Notes: generated by a model not told the origin, from the sequence alone. A stretch of 64,000 nt of DNA from Timema cristinae (GCA_039000515.1 JBCFYV010000001.1:51838092-51902091); one strand, 5' to 3'; shown: positions 1 to 12,984, counted from the stretch's first letter. Made by a program: numbers and translations.

Positions 1-1126
1 AGTCAAGACCATTGCTCTCAAATTTTCCTGTGTATCCCGCCTCGGTTTTAGTGTTACTAAAACTGGTACTCCAGAACTAAATTACATATTAATATTATTT
101 TCATTTTAATAAACAGATTGCTCACACATATGTGATTAACCAGCTTTCCATGTTAATACCTCTTTAAATTTTTTAAAACTCCTGCGTCCATAGTCTTAAA
201 TAGGGATGTGGTACTAGGGGGTAAAAATTCCAGTTCAATATTTTTTAACCTTCTACATGAGGGTGTGCTGTACAGTTATCTAATATAAACTGAATTTTTC
301 AGGACTTACGTTGCAATTCCACGTCCAAGTTCACTAGCCAATGCGTAAAAATATATGTGGTCATCCACGCCTTCTTATTGGCATAATATGAAACTGGTAA
401 ACTGCTTATTGTAAGACCCTGAAACAACGAGGTTTAACACTTTTATCAATAACCAAAAGTTTGAGTTTATCTCTTCCAGAAATTTTTTGAGCAGCACAAC
501 ACAATTACATGATCCATTGCTTTCTTTGAACCAGACAGTGCTGTGTGTTTATAGCTCAGGGAACCATCCGGCGCAGCACAATAATACAGGCCTGTTTCAT
601 TGGCGTTGTAAATGTCATCCACACTTAATTTCTTAAGCAACTCTGGTAGTTTTCCAGATTTCCATTGGTCAGTGCTCGTAGCATCAACAATCCTTCCTTC
701 TCGCCGTGTGCTTTTTTGTAACTAATGTCATGTCGGCACTTCCATCGAGACAACCAACCATTGGTTGCTTTGAAATTTACATGACCTAGCTTTTTGGCCA
801 ACTCTTCTGATTTGATTTTTAGCTCCATGCACACCTCATTTAGTTACAATGAAAAATCATTGATTTAAAGCATCTTCAATGTCTGGATCTAATGCCTTGC
901 CTCTTTTGTTTATGAGATGTTTTATTTAAACCCACGAGCAATGTCCACTCCTCTCTAAGTATTATTGTTGCCTTAACAGTCGTGAAATTGTAGATTTCGG
1001 CACATTAATTATCTCTGCTAGCTGCCAATGATTGATGTTAGGAGGTTGACACCTTATCTTGTCAAGAATAGGATGATTTTTGATTTTTTCGGACTGTGTC
1101 AGATATTTTATATGGTATCTTGACAT
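1..1126 (-). pseudogene. Tigger/pogo-type DNA transposase relic
   Basis: Read on the minus strand from about 1126 downward, broken pieces follow the order of a Tigger/pogo (CENP-B-like) transposase. First comes a helix-turn-helix start with MSRYHIKYLTQSEKIK at about 1126-1079 and a segment resembling PKSTISRLLRQQ. Next is a second DNA-binding half with ELKIKSEELAKKLGHVNF and NGWLSRWKCRH (834-720). Then come the catalytic-domain start IYNANETGLYYCAAPDGSL (about 620-547) and the DDE-domain motif FILDNCTAHPH (about 290-255). Last is LEFLPPSTTSL followed by MDAGVLKNLK (about 230-150). Stops and frame changes interrupt it, so it is inactive. The 3' end may run off the window. Family identity rests on motif recall and order. 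Confidence 0.8.
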
Positions 1127-1472
1127 GATTGTTAAATGTACTGAAAAAACTAACTCATTGTACTGTTTCTTACAGTTTTTAATTTATGTTAATCCACACA
1201 ATGAACAACTGTACATGACACATAACTTAGTGTTCTCGTAAACAATTGTATGGTACCACAAGTATAATGTCAAACAGGATATGATTACCAAAACACAGAA
1301 CAAACAACACAGCACTATTTCAACTCTACTAACTCAGCTACTGCTAGGCTACTGTTAGAAACATATTTTTATTTATATGGAGGATCTTTCTCATAAGCTC
1401 ACAGCCAAAATTATCCATAAAACTCTACCCACATGATTCTGGTGTGATGAATTACCTTTGGAGCCACCTTCT

Positions 1473-1516
<44 letters not shown>

Positions 1517-2136
1517 AAACCTAAAGATATGACTTACATGATAAATATCCATTTAAGTAATTTTTTTTATAAACACCTGTACACAGAATAGTAACTATAT
1601 AAACACAATATCTATTTATAATTTTATCTAGCATTGTAGAATAAAATAACAAAGCAATTCACTCACTTCACTGGTCGAATGGGCTAAGACAGAGGTGCTA
1701 ACACACAGCTCACTGGCTGGATGCATTCCCAAATGGATTTGTATTGTAAAGGTTTATACACTATAACGAACAATCATGACCAAGTCTTTAAAACCAGATG
1801 AGCTAGTGCTAACTCCTTAATTTAGGCCGAACTTCACTTTTTATTTTGCTGTAAACACAATGGTTACATCTTGTACACCATTACACAGCTCATTCCTTCA
1901 ATAGGTATGTGCAAAGCCAGGATCTTTATTTGTCCGAAATCCTTATAATATTAATGCTTATATCTGGTATATAAATGATGAAATTAAAGTATTTAGTCAT
2001 ATTGTTAAAATATTGTTTATTAAATTAATTAAAATAGGTTTTAAAGTTTTTTAAAAATACAGACACTCTTCAGGGTATATATGCTGTTGACTTAACAATT
2101 ACTTGCGTTGGGTTGGGTCTTCTAAAGATGGTTTTT
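1127..2136. other. AT-rich intergenic DNA with microsatellite
   Basis: No coding signal is seen. The stretch holds a CT run followed by a TA run at about 1471-1516 and otherwise anonymous AT-rich sequence. Confidence 0.5.
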
Positions 2137-2290
2137 TTATAAATGGTTTCCCACTCTCCTCCCATGCAAATGCAGGTAGATTACCTCTAAAATGCTTCCT
2201 TCCTCATCTCTACCTCATTATAGTAATTAGCATAAATACTTATAACCTGAACCGGTATTAAGACATGGTGATATATGTAAAATAAAAATA
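2137..2290 (+). repeat. SINE family A, 3' part
   Basis: Plus-strand copy of the 3' body of the SINE found intact at 3313-3598. It has the block reading like ggtttcccactctcctcc, then a version of the shared SINE tail ending in taagacatggtgat. The tRNA-like head is missing or too decayed to place. Confidence 0.55.
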
Positions 2291-2367
2291 TACATGTCTT
2301 TTTTAAACCAACATGTATCTTCACATGATATTCTGCTGTAGCTGAAGTGTAAATATATAAAAATGGC

Positions 2368-2440
2368 ACCTGAAGTGGTATTTGAACCCTGGTAGTCCAG
2401 TTTTACACATGGACTGAGCTATCTCGGCTCTCTTTGTTAG
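2368..2440 (-). repeat. tRNA-like SINE head fragment
   Basis: On the minus strand a box-A-like tagctcagtcc is followed about 30 nt later by a box-B-like gggttcaaatacc. This is the spacing of a tRNA-derived pol III promoter. No tRNA cloverleaf or anticodon arm can be folded convincingly, so it is called a SINE head rather than a tRNA gene. Confidence 0.45.
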
Positions 2441-2632
2441 TGTGAAATTCAACTATAGCTGGCTCATTAAGGTTCAAATCCTGTCCCGGTTTCATTTTGC
2501 TATATCAAATCATCTGATTTAAGTGTACAGTATATTATTGAATAGAAGACAGTAAACCACAACTCGGGGAAAACAAATTTGAGTCGGGATTGAACCCCAG
2601 CTGCTCTATTTGTGTAGTCAATTTTGTTGATA

Positions 2633-2970
2633 CCGTGGAACCTTGTTTATCTGGCCTAGTTGGGACCGATGTCATCCGGATTAACGAAAATCCTGATGAT
2701 TCAAACATTATAGGAAAAATGTGTTCACACAATATACGTTACTACAACTCACCATTTATTTTCATGATAACAAATTACAAAACACTTGAAACATGTTACA
2801 ACCACTGTTCACTCATAACTTAATGAGTAAGTTTTTGTTGTGCCAATTTTGAATGACGTTTATGAGTAGTGCAGTGATGCAGATGTTTTCCCCCATAGTT
2901 AATGCGAAATTTCACTCCATATGAACCGGAAATCCGGATCCATGAGGGCCTAATAGAGGAGGTCCCACTA
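2633..2970. mobile_element. Tigger-type MITE with TIRs and TA duplication
   Basis: The left end CCGTGGAACCTTGTTTATC and the inverse of the right end TAGTGGGACCTCCTCTATTA are Tigger-like terminal inverted repeats, and an internal ATCCGGATT-type block occurs near both ends. TA dinucleotides flank it at 2631-2632 and 2971-2972, as expected for pogo/Tc1-mariner insertion. There is no transposase inside, so it is a non-autonomous deletion derivative. The transposase relic at 1-1126 belongs to the same broad family. Confidence 0.75.
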
Positions 2971-3310
2971 TACTTTTCTGTATTAACAGTTATCAGAAAC
3001 TATCTCTATAGACAACATAATTTACTCAATAACAACAGGGGATTATAGTCTTGAATACAAAATTATAGGTTTTGCTTATTGCTCTTAAATATCTTAAAAC
3101 AATTCACATCTTGAGTAAAATAGAAACTAATGAACTATTATCAATTAATTAAAATGGTAACAAAATATAAAATGGGAAAATCACTTGGAAATTGAAAAAC
3201 AGGTAGTTAGTTAATAATCATAAGAACATTTAATAATTGGGGCTAAACATTTTTAAGTGCTTACATATTAATGTTAGCAATGAAAATTATTGTGAACTAT
3301 CAAGATAAAC

Positions 3311-3598
<288 letters not shown>

Positions 3599-4105
3599 AA
3601 GATAAACTAAATTTATTTGTGAACATAACTTATTTTGACTGTATTATTTCAATTGTCAAGGCTACATTCAATTTTCAAAGGAAGGGCTAGAAAATACAAA
3701 CACATATTTTCCAGCCAAATTTGAAAGTATTTTGATATAATATTAGTTAGTAATATTGACAGCATCAGATCACATAAACCGATGTGTGATTATGTGAAAG
3801 TAAAGCTAATAACTTTTCTAGATGATTATCTTCCTATGAAAATCAGGGTGTATGTAACATTTGCAGTACATACAAGGTATTGATCAACTTAAACTCTCTT
3901 TTATATGGTGGTTGTCCTTCTTTTCGAAAATTCAAAACTGTTGCTCCCCCATTCCTCATTGGTTAGTTAATAACAAAGGAGACACTTTTGTATGTTATAA
4001 ATGGTACAATGCTAGCTATAATAATAATGTTCCCAGAGCCAACAGATCAAAACAAATGAAGGGTGCTGAAATCCAACCACAAACTAGCGATTATTGTCTT
4101 TCCAG

Positions 4106-4245
4106 TTCGTAATGCCGGCAACTTGATCCCCCATTCCCAGCACTTTCAAGACGAAAAGACGACAACTGAGCCAGCTGCCATGGAACTCGGCTGTATTATC
4201 AATGACATTAAACACATAATCGTGTGCGGCCACTCGGACTGCAAG
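4106..4245 (+). CDS. Beta-carbonic anhydrase, internal exon with zinc-ligand motif
   Basis: Acceptor ttgtctttccag precedes the exon and donor AAG|gtactg follows it. It encodes VRNAGNLIPH near its start and ends with HIIVCGHSDCK, where His and Cys are two of the zinc ligands. The exon starts in phase 1 (the first codon needs a G from the missing upstream exon) and ends on a codon boundary. Confidence 0.93.
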
Positions 4246-7200
4246 GTACTGTAGCTCAATTTACCATAACAAATCACTATCATTCATTTTGACTGTGATT
4301 GGTGTTTAAGATTATATCTTTTTGTCAGAAACCATTAATTGAAGACCGACTCTTACACTTAACAAATTTTGTTTTAAAATAAATATTTTTTTCATTGTAT
4401 TACAATCAAACTTCAAAAAACTGTGGTAGAAAGGTCTATAACCCATCCTAGTAGTAAGACATGGTGCAAAGAAAAAGGTAGAATTGTTTATATATCAATG
4501 AAATTATCAGAGAAGGTCCCCAACAATGTGTATTCTAGAAAATATGTTTTTTAATCAAATGGTTTCCTGACAAAAAAAAAAGTAACGTAAAAAAAATCTA
4601 AACCTTATAACAATATTAAATGTGCATAGCCCAGTCTCTATTGAAGTACAAAAAAAATATTACAACTAGGCTTATCAAATGTAAACTTCTGCATTTAAAA
4701 TTTGTACTACTATATACATATATATGTATATATAAAAAAAATATTTATTTCTATCCCTATCTATAAATAAGATTTGGACAACTGAAAACACAAAATTAAT
4801 AAATTTCAATCTTCCACAACTGTACTGTTTTCACAATAACATGATTGATATATTTGATTAAAAATATAATCAAAGCATAACCTTGATAGAGTAATCCTTA
4901 AATTGTAAGTAGCTTTGAGCAAATTGTCCAAATTAGTTTTGATTTTTACTTTAATGTTGACAAAAAAGTTTGCTTCTGATTTTGATTTTAACAGCCTACT
5001 TAAATAATATGACACAAAAGTCCAAATAAATATCCAATCAATTTTTGTTACCATGTATACACTTGCGTCTAATACCAACTTTCATTAATTGATTTACTAT
5101 CTGTGATGGTTTACTAACTTCTTAGTCTGGATGCTATAACTATGATTATTGATTATGTTACATTTATTTTAGTGTGATGCTGTTATTGAAACAATGCTAT
5201 GGTCTGTTATTACTGTTGAAATATTGCTGTTATGGCTCTCAGGCCATGAATCTACTGCACGCTCTGCGGGATGAGGAGTTCTCGTCCCAAGAAAACCGCC
5301 GCAAGTCTCCTCTGCGGGCGTGGCTGTGTGCTCATGCAAGCTCCTCTCTTGAGAAATTTACACAACTGGAAGCATCTGGCTACCACACACCACTTATATT
5401 CCAGGCAGAGACCCCCATGAGAAAATTTGCAGCTTACATTGACCCTGACGACAAGTTTGCAATAACGGACAAACTCTCACAGGTTAGTTACGGCCACCCT
5501 TATTGTATAGTAAACACCATGTTTTTAACTCTGGTGGATACGGGGATTGACGTTTAAACCATTAACTTTAGATTGAATTGTAAAATGACCCCTGTTTTAA
5601 AACATATGCAATAACATTTTTTTTTATCAATAACCAGTATATTTGGGCATTATCATCTATTATCAGTTAATTCCTTAGAAACAGGTGTCTCATATTTTCT
5701 ATTTTTAATGTGAAATTTATTTTTAAATTAGATACATTATTCTTGAAAATATAAAGTTGGTCAAGCAAAGCTTTACATTACAAGTGATTTTTAATTATGG
5801 TCTATAGAAGCATAGAGAAAGGATATAATAGGATAGTAATACTGATAGCAGTAACCCACACATTTTCTATAATGTTGACCAAATTTGACTTTTATTTTGG
5901 ACTTTCAGTATGTAAACATGAATATGATGTTTTTATTTCTATGATATATAGTAAGGGTTGGGAACGTGTGGCTCCGGAGCCATATGCGGCTCCTGGCCAG
6001 AAAAATTGCTGCTTTTTTCATCAAATGTAGTTCCATAAATACACAAAATGAGTTGTTATTTTATAATCATGTTTTCCAACCTATCCTTCAAGGTGACATT
6101 TGTAGCAATGACTCATTCATAGCTATTACTACTGTTACAGATTTGTCCATAACATTGGATTCAGATCCTTAGGATTATCCTAAATTAATTTTTGAGATAA
6201 TACATACATAAATTACACTACATACATCAGCTCCATCTTTATATTTAGATTCCTAAAATAGACGACATATTGCGCTATTTTGAATGTATGGTTTTATTAT
6301 GTGTACATATTTAGCCAAATGTAGTAATGTCATGGAACATAAAAAACACCATCGAGGAACATTATTTGAAGACACCTAATTGGCAGAATTGACACCAAAC
6401 AAATTTAAATCAAGAAGCTCTGGGCTTAGAACTCATTCCTGAAATATTGCTTCTAAAACTCTGACATTAACTTATATCAATATTCATTTTTAAGATAAAA
6501 CTCATAAACAAACTAATTGAGTATTCAACAGTAATAAATACAAATATAATAATAACACCTAAATAATTATAATTAGAATAATAAACATTAGTTACCAGTA
6601 GCAATGTTTGTCATTTTTAGTAAGATACATAAACAATATTTGTGTCATGGTTTTACTACATGATAAATAATAAAATCAATATGAATATTTTAGAAAGCCA
6701 CAATAAATATTAAATAAATTTAACACTTATAAACATTTTCAAAAAGAAAGGTTTCTTTGTAATAATAAATGTTTGGTTGTTCAAAATTCGTTTGTACAAT
6801 CTCGTTCCAATCTTTACACGCTTATATGTAGCAAGTTAATATGTCACACACAGAAATCTAGAGCTCACAGTTAATAATTTTCAGAAACCAATTAAATTAA
6901 TGAAGTCAATTAAAACTTTAAATGCTTAGTATTCATTTTATTTTCCGAATTTAAAACATTGTCAGAAACTACTATTCTGGGCGATAAATTGGTTTTCCAT
7001 CAATTAATCCAATTAAACATTCTCCTTAAAACTCACTTCAACAAACATAAGATCAAAAGTCAATTTTAAGTTGGATCAATTTCTAGCCTACATGAAGTTT
7101 AATTAAAATAAGATTGATTATTTAGGTTAAAAAAACTATACCCATGTTAGATTAGCAAATATGAATGGTCTAAGGGTCTAAACAAGTAGTGTGACCAAAA

Positions 7201-9824
7201 TAATATTAAAAGTGCTGTATTTACAATAAATACGGTGCAGATGTGATTTCACCTCACCAGGGAAAACAACATAGAAATTGTAGGTGGCAAATACAGGCTT
7301 CTTCACAACAGTTAGTAAATATAAAGAGGTAACTTGTTATAATTAATCATCAGGGAAAACAACATGGTGTTTGCAGGTGGTAAAAACTAGCTTTTTTACA
7401 AAAGTTCAAGAAAATAGATGCATCGAGTGAATTAATTATGATGAAAATCTAGCACTAACCAGCATTATCATAGCACAAACAATGGGCGTTTTTAAAAAAA
7501 CTGATATCTCGATTATTTCTTATACCAGGTGGCCAGGTAGATATCTTCCTAGCCACCCACATGAAATCATGAACTAGTCCCTTAAATTTACAACACTAAC
7601 GATTAAAATTGAGCACTAACCAGCACTAAAGTAGCCCCATGGCTTCTTTGGTGCTGACTGACAGCTAAAAGCTTTGAAAAGTTACCAGACCAAATTGTGT
7701 ATCCCTACGCCGAACCATATGATCTTCAAAAACATGTGTTTAGCAGCTGTCACTTCTGACGGTCAAAATGTAGGTATATACCTAAATGTTGACTGTCAGA
7801 AGTTAGCTGTGAGCTGTCAGTCAGCACCAAAGAAGCCACAGGGCTACTGCAACTTTGCACAAACGATGGGCACTTTCAAAATCCGGGTGGCTAAAGGTCG
7901 GATGTCCAGGGTGATACATATCTACCTATTACCACTTTAAGCACTTATAATTACAGTTTTGCACTAAAATGCCGGCTGATAGCTATTAGTTCATCTCCCA
8001 TCCACATCAACGCTTAAATTTTTGTTCTAGCTATACTACAATATATACTGAATCTAGAATGATTACACTAACCAATACACCAAGGAGAGTGAATTAAGTG
8101 ACAATAAAGTTAGATTACTATCTTTATAGTCCTATCTGTTTATTAAATTTACAGAAATGTTATTGTTTTCCATCTATTTAAAATTCTGTACGGTTTATAG
8201 CTCCTTTTTCTATTGACGTGCTTAGCTTTTGGCAGCATGATAAATAACAGTTTTAGTCCTTAAAAAGTCCTTAAATTTATGTTTCATATGTCTGTAAGAA
8301 CCCTGAATTTTGTTGTTGCTTTTGGGTGAATAAGCTTCAGTAAGGAGAAGGGATTGGTGAGAGAATGAGAACTTGGAGTATTCCGGTGGAGGGGGCAAGG
8401 GGGGGGGGGAAGGAGACAGTACCCAAAAGTTCTGTAAGAGATCGCTAAAGGATAGTCAAGGTAAACAGCTACTGTCCGCAAAAGTGTGTTAAGCAAGGTA
8501 ATGATTCATAGCTGTGGACAGCATGAGTTTGAAATGTAGGTATTAAAAAAACCTTCCTCGTAGAGGCAAAAATCAAGTACATAATGGCTTTGTGCTGATT
8601 CACCATATGTTCGAAATACATTTAAAAAATTTAAATAGTAAGATCAAAAGAAAATAAATAATTTTTAAGGGCTATGTAAAAATGTAATTTTTAAATGTAA
8701 TAATAGATATTAAATATTTTATAAAGTAATAAGGCGATCATATTGTAATCTTTACAATATCATCTATAGCAAATAATTATGACAATTACAAAATATCATT
8801 TACTTGAATTAATAGTTATTGAAATACTTACTTATCTAATTCCTTTAATTAAAATGTCAATTTGATCAAATTTAAAAAAATCATGAATTAAAAAAAGAAA
8901 TTGAAAATATAACACAGCCAGAATCTGTTATTTGGAGCCAACAATTCAATTTATGTAAAAAGTTTCGAGACTTCAACATTCTTAACAGATAAACATTTTT
9001 AACTAAATCATTAAGCTATTTTTTTTAATACTAAAATTTTTGAAAAACTACTTTATAAGTAAAGAATAAACTACCCTTAATTGGTGGGCTGGAGTCAAAA
9101 TGAAAAAAATGTTTTGCGGTATTGCTTTAGAACGTCTAAATATCAAGTTTGAACAAAATCCGTTTAAATGTTGTTGATCTGTGTCCAGGACACCAAGACA
9201 AACATGGGTCAGACAGATATAAAATCCACTTTTTTTTAGTCAAACTCTCACAAATATAAACATTCATTATAATCTTAAGGCCAAACATTTTCATGATGAC
9301 ACTACTTCTTTCTTAATATGAGAAAGTGATACATAAAACAATTCACAAAACATATGTGTATATTTGATGGTTAAATTAGAACACTCACTAAATATTTGTA
9401 AGATTAGAAAGTAAAATAATATTACCTAAGGTAAAGATTGCAGACAGATATAGTTGCAAATTTGTAGTCTAGGTAGCTCTAAGGGCATCCACAAATTATG
9501 TTAGTTGGGCCACAAGCCCTTGTAAGGCTCTGTTTAAAGCTCCATAGCTGTAATTCCAACCCAAAGATCCTGCTTTAGAATCTCACAGCAGCACTTTTTC
9601 TATTTATTATAGATAAATTGTCTCCAGCAGCTCCAAAACATTGCGAGCTATGGTTTCCTGAAGAAACGCTTGGAGAGGCATGATCTGCACATTCATGCCC
9701 TCTGGTTTGATATCTACACCGGCGACATCTATTCTTCTTCAGTAGACAGAGCAAGCGCTTTGTGGAGATTAATGAAAATACCATCAAACAACTGCTGCTA
9801 GAGGTCAAGACGTACTATTCGTGA
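4106..9824 (+). CDS. Beta-class carbonic anhydrase, 3' part (three exons)
   Basis: Zinc enzyme for CO2 hydration (CO2 + water to bicarbonate + proton). Animal beta-class enzymes are usually mitochondrial, which is family knowledge and not visible here. Three exons (4106-4245, 5243-5482, 9613-9824) join in phase and end with the stop at 9822-9824. Together they encode roughly the last 195 residues of a family of about 255. Visible hallmarks are VRNAGNLIPH, the zinc-ligand motif CGHSDC (His and second Cys), RRKSPLRAWLCAHASSSLEK, TPMRKFAAYIDPDDKFAI, LQQLQNIASYGFLKKRLE and HALWFDIYTGDIY. The first exon(s), with the CxDSR zinc-ligand motif and start codon, were not found between 1 and 4105. They lie upstream or escaped recognition. 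One apparent frameshift in the last exon (about 9728-9741) is probably a sequence error. Confidence 0.93.
5243..5482 (+). CDS. Beta-carbonic anhydrase, second visible exon
   Basis: Acceptor atggctctcag and donor CAG|gttagt bound exactly 80 codons. The translation begins AMNLLHALRDEEFSSQENRR and ends FAITDKLSQ, matching the animal beta-class family across its length. It joins the previous exon in phase 0. The open frame runs upstream to 5174 and past the donor to 5557, but those parts do not resemble the family. Confidence 0.93.
5952..6000 (+). mobile_element. hAT-like terminal sequence
   Basis: The string aagggttgggaacgtgtggc followed by the self-complementary ggctccggagcc resembles the ends of short non-autonomous hAT elements. 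No matching opposite end was located, so this is a probable solo or decayed terminus. Confidence 0.35.
7631..7848. repeat. Nested inverted repeat (foldback)
   Basis: The outer arms 7631-7675 and 7805-7848 are near-perfect inverted copies (gtagcc..ggcttctttggtgctgac against its complement). Inside, 7745-7808 folds again around the palindrome taggtatataccta. The outer loop therefore contains a second hairpin. No terminal features of a known transposon family were recognised. Confidence 0.75.
9613..9824 (+). CDS. Beta-carbonic anhydrase, last exon (apparent frameshift)
   Basis: Acceptor ttctatttattatag precedes INCLQQLQNIASYGFLKKRL and then HALWFDIYTGDIY. The frame then changes at the low-complexity run attcttcttcagt (9728-9741) and continues as FFSRQSKRFVEINENTIKQ and LLLEVKTYYS before TGA. 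Family members read straight through this point (IYYFSR..KRF). Two extra bases or one missing base explains it. Both sides of the break are well conserved, so a consensus error is more likely than gene death. Confidence 0.9.
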
Positions 9825-9937
9825 TCATGGGTGATCAAGCAAGTACAGGCTCAAATGCCTTTGGTGCGGCATCAAGTGATGGGACTAATTTTATTGGTTA
9901 ACATCGAGCATCTGTTTTTTTTTACTACCAAGTCCGA

Positions 9938-10165
9938 CACCTTAGCTCAGTCAGTAGTGTGTGTCTACTGAGATAAGGGTTCCTCGGATTTGATTCTTGG
10001 CATAGCCAAAAAATTTATCGTTTGTGAAATGTGGAGGTCCCCTTTGACAGTGCTAAATTAATGGCCGGGGACTGGATGTTGTGTCTGTTCTATATTTAAG
10101 TTAGGTTATATGTTTGTCTGATATAATCAGTTGGTTCGGAAAGTCCATGTGGAATAGCGCAAATT
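9938..10165 (+). repeat. SINE family D copy
   Basis: The tRNA-like head has box A ttagctcagtcagtagtg, a decayed box B ggatttgattctt, then a body with gtggaggtcccctttgacag and ttgtgtctgttctatattta. The same order recurs at 12985-13230 (+), 59490-59690 (-) and 61515-61790 (-), which defines the family. Confidence 0.7.
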
Positions 10166-10170
10166 TTTAT

Positions 10171-11785
10171 TAGAGATGGGTCGAATCCACTATTTCTCGA
10201 ATCCGAATCTACATTTTATTTTCGAATCTCGAATCTGAATCCTACAAATTGTTACAAATTTTAATGATTTACAAATATACCTACATTACACAATATAGGC
10301 CTAAACTGTGAATTAAGATTTATTTCAATCATGCTTTCAATTTAAATCAACCCCAACCACCCCTCGCAAAATACAGGTTAAAATCCAGCCAAATTAATCA
10401 ATCTAGACTCATATTATTGTTTAAAAATCAAATCATTAAAAATTTGAGTGTCTTTTAGTTATTTTTAAAAGTGTTGATAGAATGAGTTAAGTTTCTAAAA
10501 AAACATGTGAAATAAACAAATTAGGCCTAATTATCTTTGATCAACTTTAATAATCAATAAAGGATATTTTATTGTATTAAGATAGCACAAATAAAAATAC
10601 AAACAGATATTTTTATTAAAGACTAAAACAACATGCTTAACAATTAATAATACATTGGAAATAGTGAACTCAATAATGCCTAAGTATGTTTTATTATTAT
10701 TTTATTATATATTCATTATCTATTTTCACATAGAAAACAAATATATTCAATTCTTGCGATGTATTGATTTCTGAGAATACATTCTATTTAAAACACGAAC
10801 ATATTTTCGACTACAATCTGTTCATTCCCATTTTATAAGGCAGGACAATGTTTGAATATTTCCACAATTACTTCAATAACATATCTTAAAAAATTATAAA
10901 AACTAGGTTAAAATCAATTTAAAAATAAATAATGGATTAGAAAGTCGTTATTTGATACTTAAAACTCGAGAGCGCTTACTAAGTGATCAGATTACCTGAA
11001 TCGATTTTAAACAAACAATCGATATACGATATGTAGGCCATTAGTGACAAATAAACAGTTTTACCGCTGTCTGACTGTTGACAGTATTTATTTTTCATGA
11101 AACCAACAAAATGTCTAACTTAAGGATCATATGCAATAAATTGGGGTTCTTTGCTTAGTTGTAGATAATTAAAACCAGTTGGGTAGTAAGAATTAACAGT
11201 ATCTTTATTTTAATCATCACTCGGGTGAGTAAACATAATATACGTCATGATGGCCGACTTTGTATCATGTGCAATGGCGGCTTACTGTATCATCCGTAAT
11301 GTGTTCTTATTTCTGTTAAAAAAAAAAGCCGTAATTTGTTTGATTTATTTCGAGTTTATTTGTAATTCTAGTTTTAATTTTCAGTTTTTGAAGAGTTTTA
11401 ATGTGTTCATTAAAATATTTACTAGATTGTTCGTGAGGTGAAAGTTTTATAAGTGAGCATGTGCCGAAATGGTTGAGTCCAAGTTTCCCATACATGTGGG
11501 AGGTTAGGGTACTAGGCAGTAAATTTTCCACACCTAACAATTATTTTTTTAAAGAAGATTTTATTCATGTCTATCTCTTTTGTCCGACAAAATAAATATT
11601 ATGGATTAAGCTGTGATTTCCAAGTAGGATTAACTAAGTAATTTTTGAATTCAAAATATTATGCTTTGTTTATGAGGTGAAAGATTTTATCATCGAATCC
11701 AGTAAAACACCGAATCCTCGAATCTCAAATACTTGTCAGGATTTGGTGGATTTGAGGATTCGAAGATTCCAGTGGCCCATCTCTA
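10171..11785. mobile_element. hAT-superfamily non-autonomous element with 8-bp TSD
   Basis: The left terminus tagagatgggtcgaatcc and the inverse of the right terminus, tagagatgggccactgg, form short TIRs with an exactly shared tagagatggg and related gaatcc blocks further in. The 8-bp sequence atttttat occurs immediately before the left end and immediately after the right end, the signature length of hAT insertions. The 1.6-kb interior is AT-rich with no recognisable transposase. Confidence 0.82.
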
Positions 11786-12984
11786 ATTTTTATGACTAAG
11801 TGCATCATTGTATTTATTTAATTTCAAACATAAAAGTAAATCAGAGGAAACCTAAATTACTTGCCTCAGGATATACCAAAATAAAACAACGCATCTTGTT
11901 TTTTCTCTCTTAGGATCTTTAATTTTTATTGGATCCAGCCTCGTGGCACCTTTTTTAAAACACTTTGTTAAAATATAAGTTGTGTTAGAACAAACTGGAG
12001 TTTATTTATGTAACTTGTTATAAGACATTCCAAAATGTATTCATTTGTAATCACTTTATACATAAGCACACAAGTGCTAATACAAGCAACAAACATTAAT
12101 AATGGAATAATGAATTGGGAGCAAGGAGCACGTTGATTGGGTTTTTAACACTTGAGACAACATTCTAGATGTGAACAAATGATTTTATAAAAATGTGGCT
12201 ATCTTAGAGCTATATGAACTTGAAAAAATATTTTTATCAATTATAATTCTACTTGAAATGGTAGATTTTATGATTATTTTTTTCTTCCAAGATTACTACA
12301 AAAATATAAGACAACCATGTTATTATTTGATCTAAAACAATATTTCTATCATTAGATGTTTTATTATAGCGGTTTTTAGGGAATTTGAACTGAAGTAAGT
12401 AGGATTTCACTCAAATATTAACATTATTCATTGCCACCAAACTTTTATTTAGAAATTTGTTAGTGTGCAATATTAATTTCCTTTACAAAACCATGTTTCA
12501 TTTTCTGTTATTGAGTATTAATTTTTTTTCGTGTTAAATAACATTTTACATCTTTTAAAGATAATTTGGATTTGAGGTTTATATAAGAGAATGTTAGATT
12601 ACAGTTTGAGAAAATGGGTTTAAACATCTGATGTTTATAACTACTAATTTTAATCCTAGTAATTCACATTCTAAATATGCTTCTATGAAGCTTTTATATA
12701 ATTTATATTTTAAAGTGGCTGTATGAAATACCTGAATTTTAAACTATACATTTTTAGCATCATGACATTAACTTATAATTTACCTCTTTTTACATAAATT
12801 TTTTTGTGTGTGCATGTTTAACTTTAACACAGCATGCATTAAAAAAATAGCTTGAAAAATCTTAAATTAAGTCGAATATTTTTACATACTGGCATATTAA
12901 TAATATTATCTTCCAATTATATTTCATTGCAAAGGCTATTTTTATTATCTCACATAAAACTTAATGTCCATCATCATCATCGTT
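11786..12984. other. AT-rich intergenic DNA
   Basis: No gene, RNA or repeat family was recognised here beyond short simple runs. Confidence 0.5.

Larger units (their letters stand above)
5483..9612 (+). other. Carbonic anhydrase intron, about 4.1 kb
   Basis: AT-rich intron from gttagt to ttattatag. It holds a hAT-like terminal sequence (about 5952-6000, aagggttgggaacgtgtggc), a duplicated block of about 105 bp at 7245-7400 sharing cagggaaaacaacat, and the nested foldback at 7631-7848. No further exon was recognised in it. Confidence 0.7.

Noticed and set aside
3861..4105. Upstream continuation of the carbonic anhydrase frame, including a GDTFV word
   Set aside because: The word recalls the family's GDMFV, but neighbours do not fit, no donor in the right phase follows, and a good acceptor lies at 4105.
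5174..5242. Coding sequence before AMNLL in the same open frame
   Set aside because: No family similarity. The acceptor at 5241-5242 gives an exact join to the previous exon.
9575..9808. Minus-strand frame of 77 codons
   Set aside because: It is the shadow of the conserved carbonic anhydrase last exon on the opposite strand.
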